A DNA stretch of 64,000 nt from contig CM055102.1 of NCBI GenBank assembly GCA_029204225.1, positions 17,382,223 through 17,446,222 of the forward strand. The letters run 5' to 3'. The translations under genes and the position numbers were made by a program. Of this stretch, positions 62,776 to 64,000 are shown piece after piece. The notes beneath the pieces are model-generated. The model did no database searches. It was given only the letters and a program-made list of their open reading frames with translations, and was not told the DNA's origin. Within the stretch, counting starts at the first letter, position 1. Every line of letters starts with the position of its first letter. Origin of the DNA: Diphasiastrum complanatum (lineage: Eukaryota > Streptophyta > Lycopodiopsida > Lycopodiales > Lycopodiaceae).

Positions 62776-64000
62776 CTTGACCCATTTCTAATAATCAGAA
62801 TCAATTATAAATGTATCAGACAAGTAATCAATTGCAAATTTTAACCAAACTTAAAATTCAACCGAAAAGAAAAAAAAATTAATTTTAACTTTCAACCTAG
62901 GAGTACCATACTCCAAAAGTTAAAATGGCATTCAATCAAAAATAATAGTAAATTCCATGTACTAGAATTTTTTGCGGTTTTTTCTATCAATTTTAAATCA
63001 TCTAGAGCTGGAAAATAATTTAGCTTTAGTGAAACACTATGAGTAACTTTGACTGATAAACTCGGTGTAGTCAATTCACAAATCTAAACTGATTTCATGG
63101 ATAACGAAAAAATGACTGAAATTTAGATTTTTTGAAAAAATTTGATTTTTGGCTTATTTTACGTAATTCAAAAATTCTAATGAAAATACTGTTAGTACAA
63201 AAGACAATCAAAATCAAAAATTCAAAATACTGTGATTTCAAATTTTACTAAATCAATGTCCATACATTGGTTACCAAACGTCATTACGGAATTTTTTATG
63301 TAACATCAGTTTTAAGGAATTTGTCAGCCAACATCCCAGATTTGTGACCCAACCATCAGAGCACATGTGTATGACCACTCAAATCGACTGTAATCCTTCA
63401 TGCATGTCAGAATCACACTCAGAATCAAAATGAAATCAATCCATGCAAGCATAGTACTATAAATTAGGGAAAAGTCTAGCAATAGCTTCAAACTTGATGG
63501 AGATGGAGCATAAGCCACCGACCATCGACTTACAGTTCTAATAGCTTGCTTCGATGGTGTAAATGAATGCCAATTATGCTGTAAAAATTTTCAAAATGAT
63601 CTCCATATGGATTGGGAGTAATCTGTCCCCCAAAAACCACAAAAAAATACTCTATTTTTTTGTCTCTTTTGACCTTCTACAAGCCCAATTCATGGAATTG
63701 TTGTTTCTAACTTCAAGGACAGCTTCAAAAGACTTTGGTTCAACTCTTTACAAGCTCTACATGGTGTTTTACAACCTCCTATTATCCAACTTTATGAAGA
63801 AACAAAAAACAAGCAAAAATGATGATTTTTGGCTTTTTCTCGGTTTTTTCTTCACTATAAAGTGGAAATTCATGACATGCAACTCTTTCTCAGGCACATG
63901 CAAACAATTTACAGAATTATAGCCATCTAATTGATCTGATCTTGCTGGATTTGTGTTCTTACTATCAATTTTGAGTCAAAAAACATGAAAAAAACAAGCA
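62776..64000 (+). repeat. Dispersed repeat, copy B (runs off the window)
   Basis: Collinear with 2188-3765. Extra bases near 62796-62818, and the missing 360 bp at about 63480, where GGGAAAAGTCTAGCA joins directly to ATAGCTTCAAACTTGATGG. The end matches copy A to about 3765 and continues past 64000. Confidence 0.75.

Overview
This is plant nuclear DNA from a repeat-rich genome. The evidence is several Ty1/copia lineages with initiator-Met-tRNA primer-binding sites, Ty3/gypsy pol remains, a CACTA (En/Spm) piece with a DUF4216-like domain, an L1-type LINE, a hAT-like MITE, very long (AG)n/(CT)n, (AT)n and (AC)n arrays, GT-AG introns, and a plant-style short-chain dehydrogenase. The species cannot be named from this sequence; a large-genome vascular plant fits best, and nothing here decides between fern, lycophyte, gymnosperm and angiosperm.

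Only one gene looks intact: a 271-residue short-chain dehydrogenase/reductase (59117-59932, +). A second host-type gene survives as a 3' exon of an FCP1/NIF (HAD-fold) domain protein (42927-43742, +), with one catalytic aspartate replaced. Almost everything else is mobile-element debris.

Layout: 1-2187 unassigned sequence with a decayed minus-strand reading frame; 2188-3765 a dispersed repeat that recurs, same orientation, at the right edge (62776-64000); 4604-7557 two decayed coiled-coil reading frames on +, meeting tail to tail a decayed gypsy pol on - (8917-7562); 9579-17166 a pair of 660-bp LTRs (minus-oriented copia, 'Copia-1') enclosing scrambled copia pieces, a coiled-coil gene fragment and a CACTA fragment fused to a plus-strand copia ('Copia-4'); 18168-19205 the 3' end of a minus 'Copia-2' family element; 21214-28107 an intron-containing transposase-like gene split by a complete but inactivated copia ('Copia-3', 21887-27617); 28682-33170 decayed unrecognised genes and a strong hairpin; 33212-34610 a satellite of about 357 bp in four copies, with inverted relatives at 38.9 and 39.9 kb; 38.7-40.9 kb microsatellites and a 182-bp direct duplication; 44212-50260 a young, nearly complete Copia-2; 51000-57171 a C/T-rich LINE interrupted by a third copia family ('Copia-5', both orientations) and a hAT-type MITE with an 8-bp target duplication; 57.2-60 kb the SDR gene; 61.2-62.4 kb a minisatellite and another minus copia fragment ('Copia-6').

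The window therefore reads as nested insertion history, not as a pathway. The parts that resist explanation are the split transposase-like gene, the paired coiled-coil frames antisense to gypsy pol, the miRNA-precursor-like hairpin at 30.4 kb, and the scrambled Copia-1 interval.
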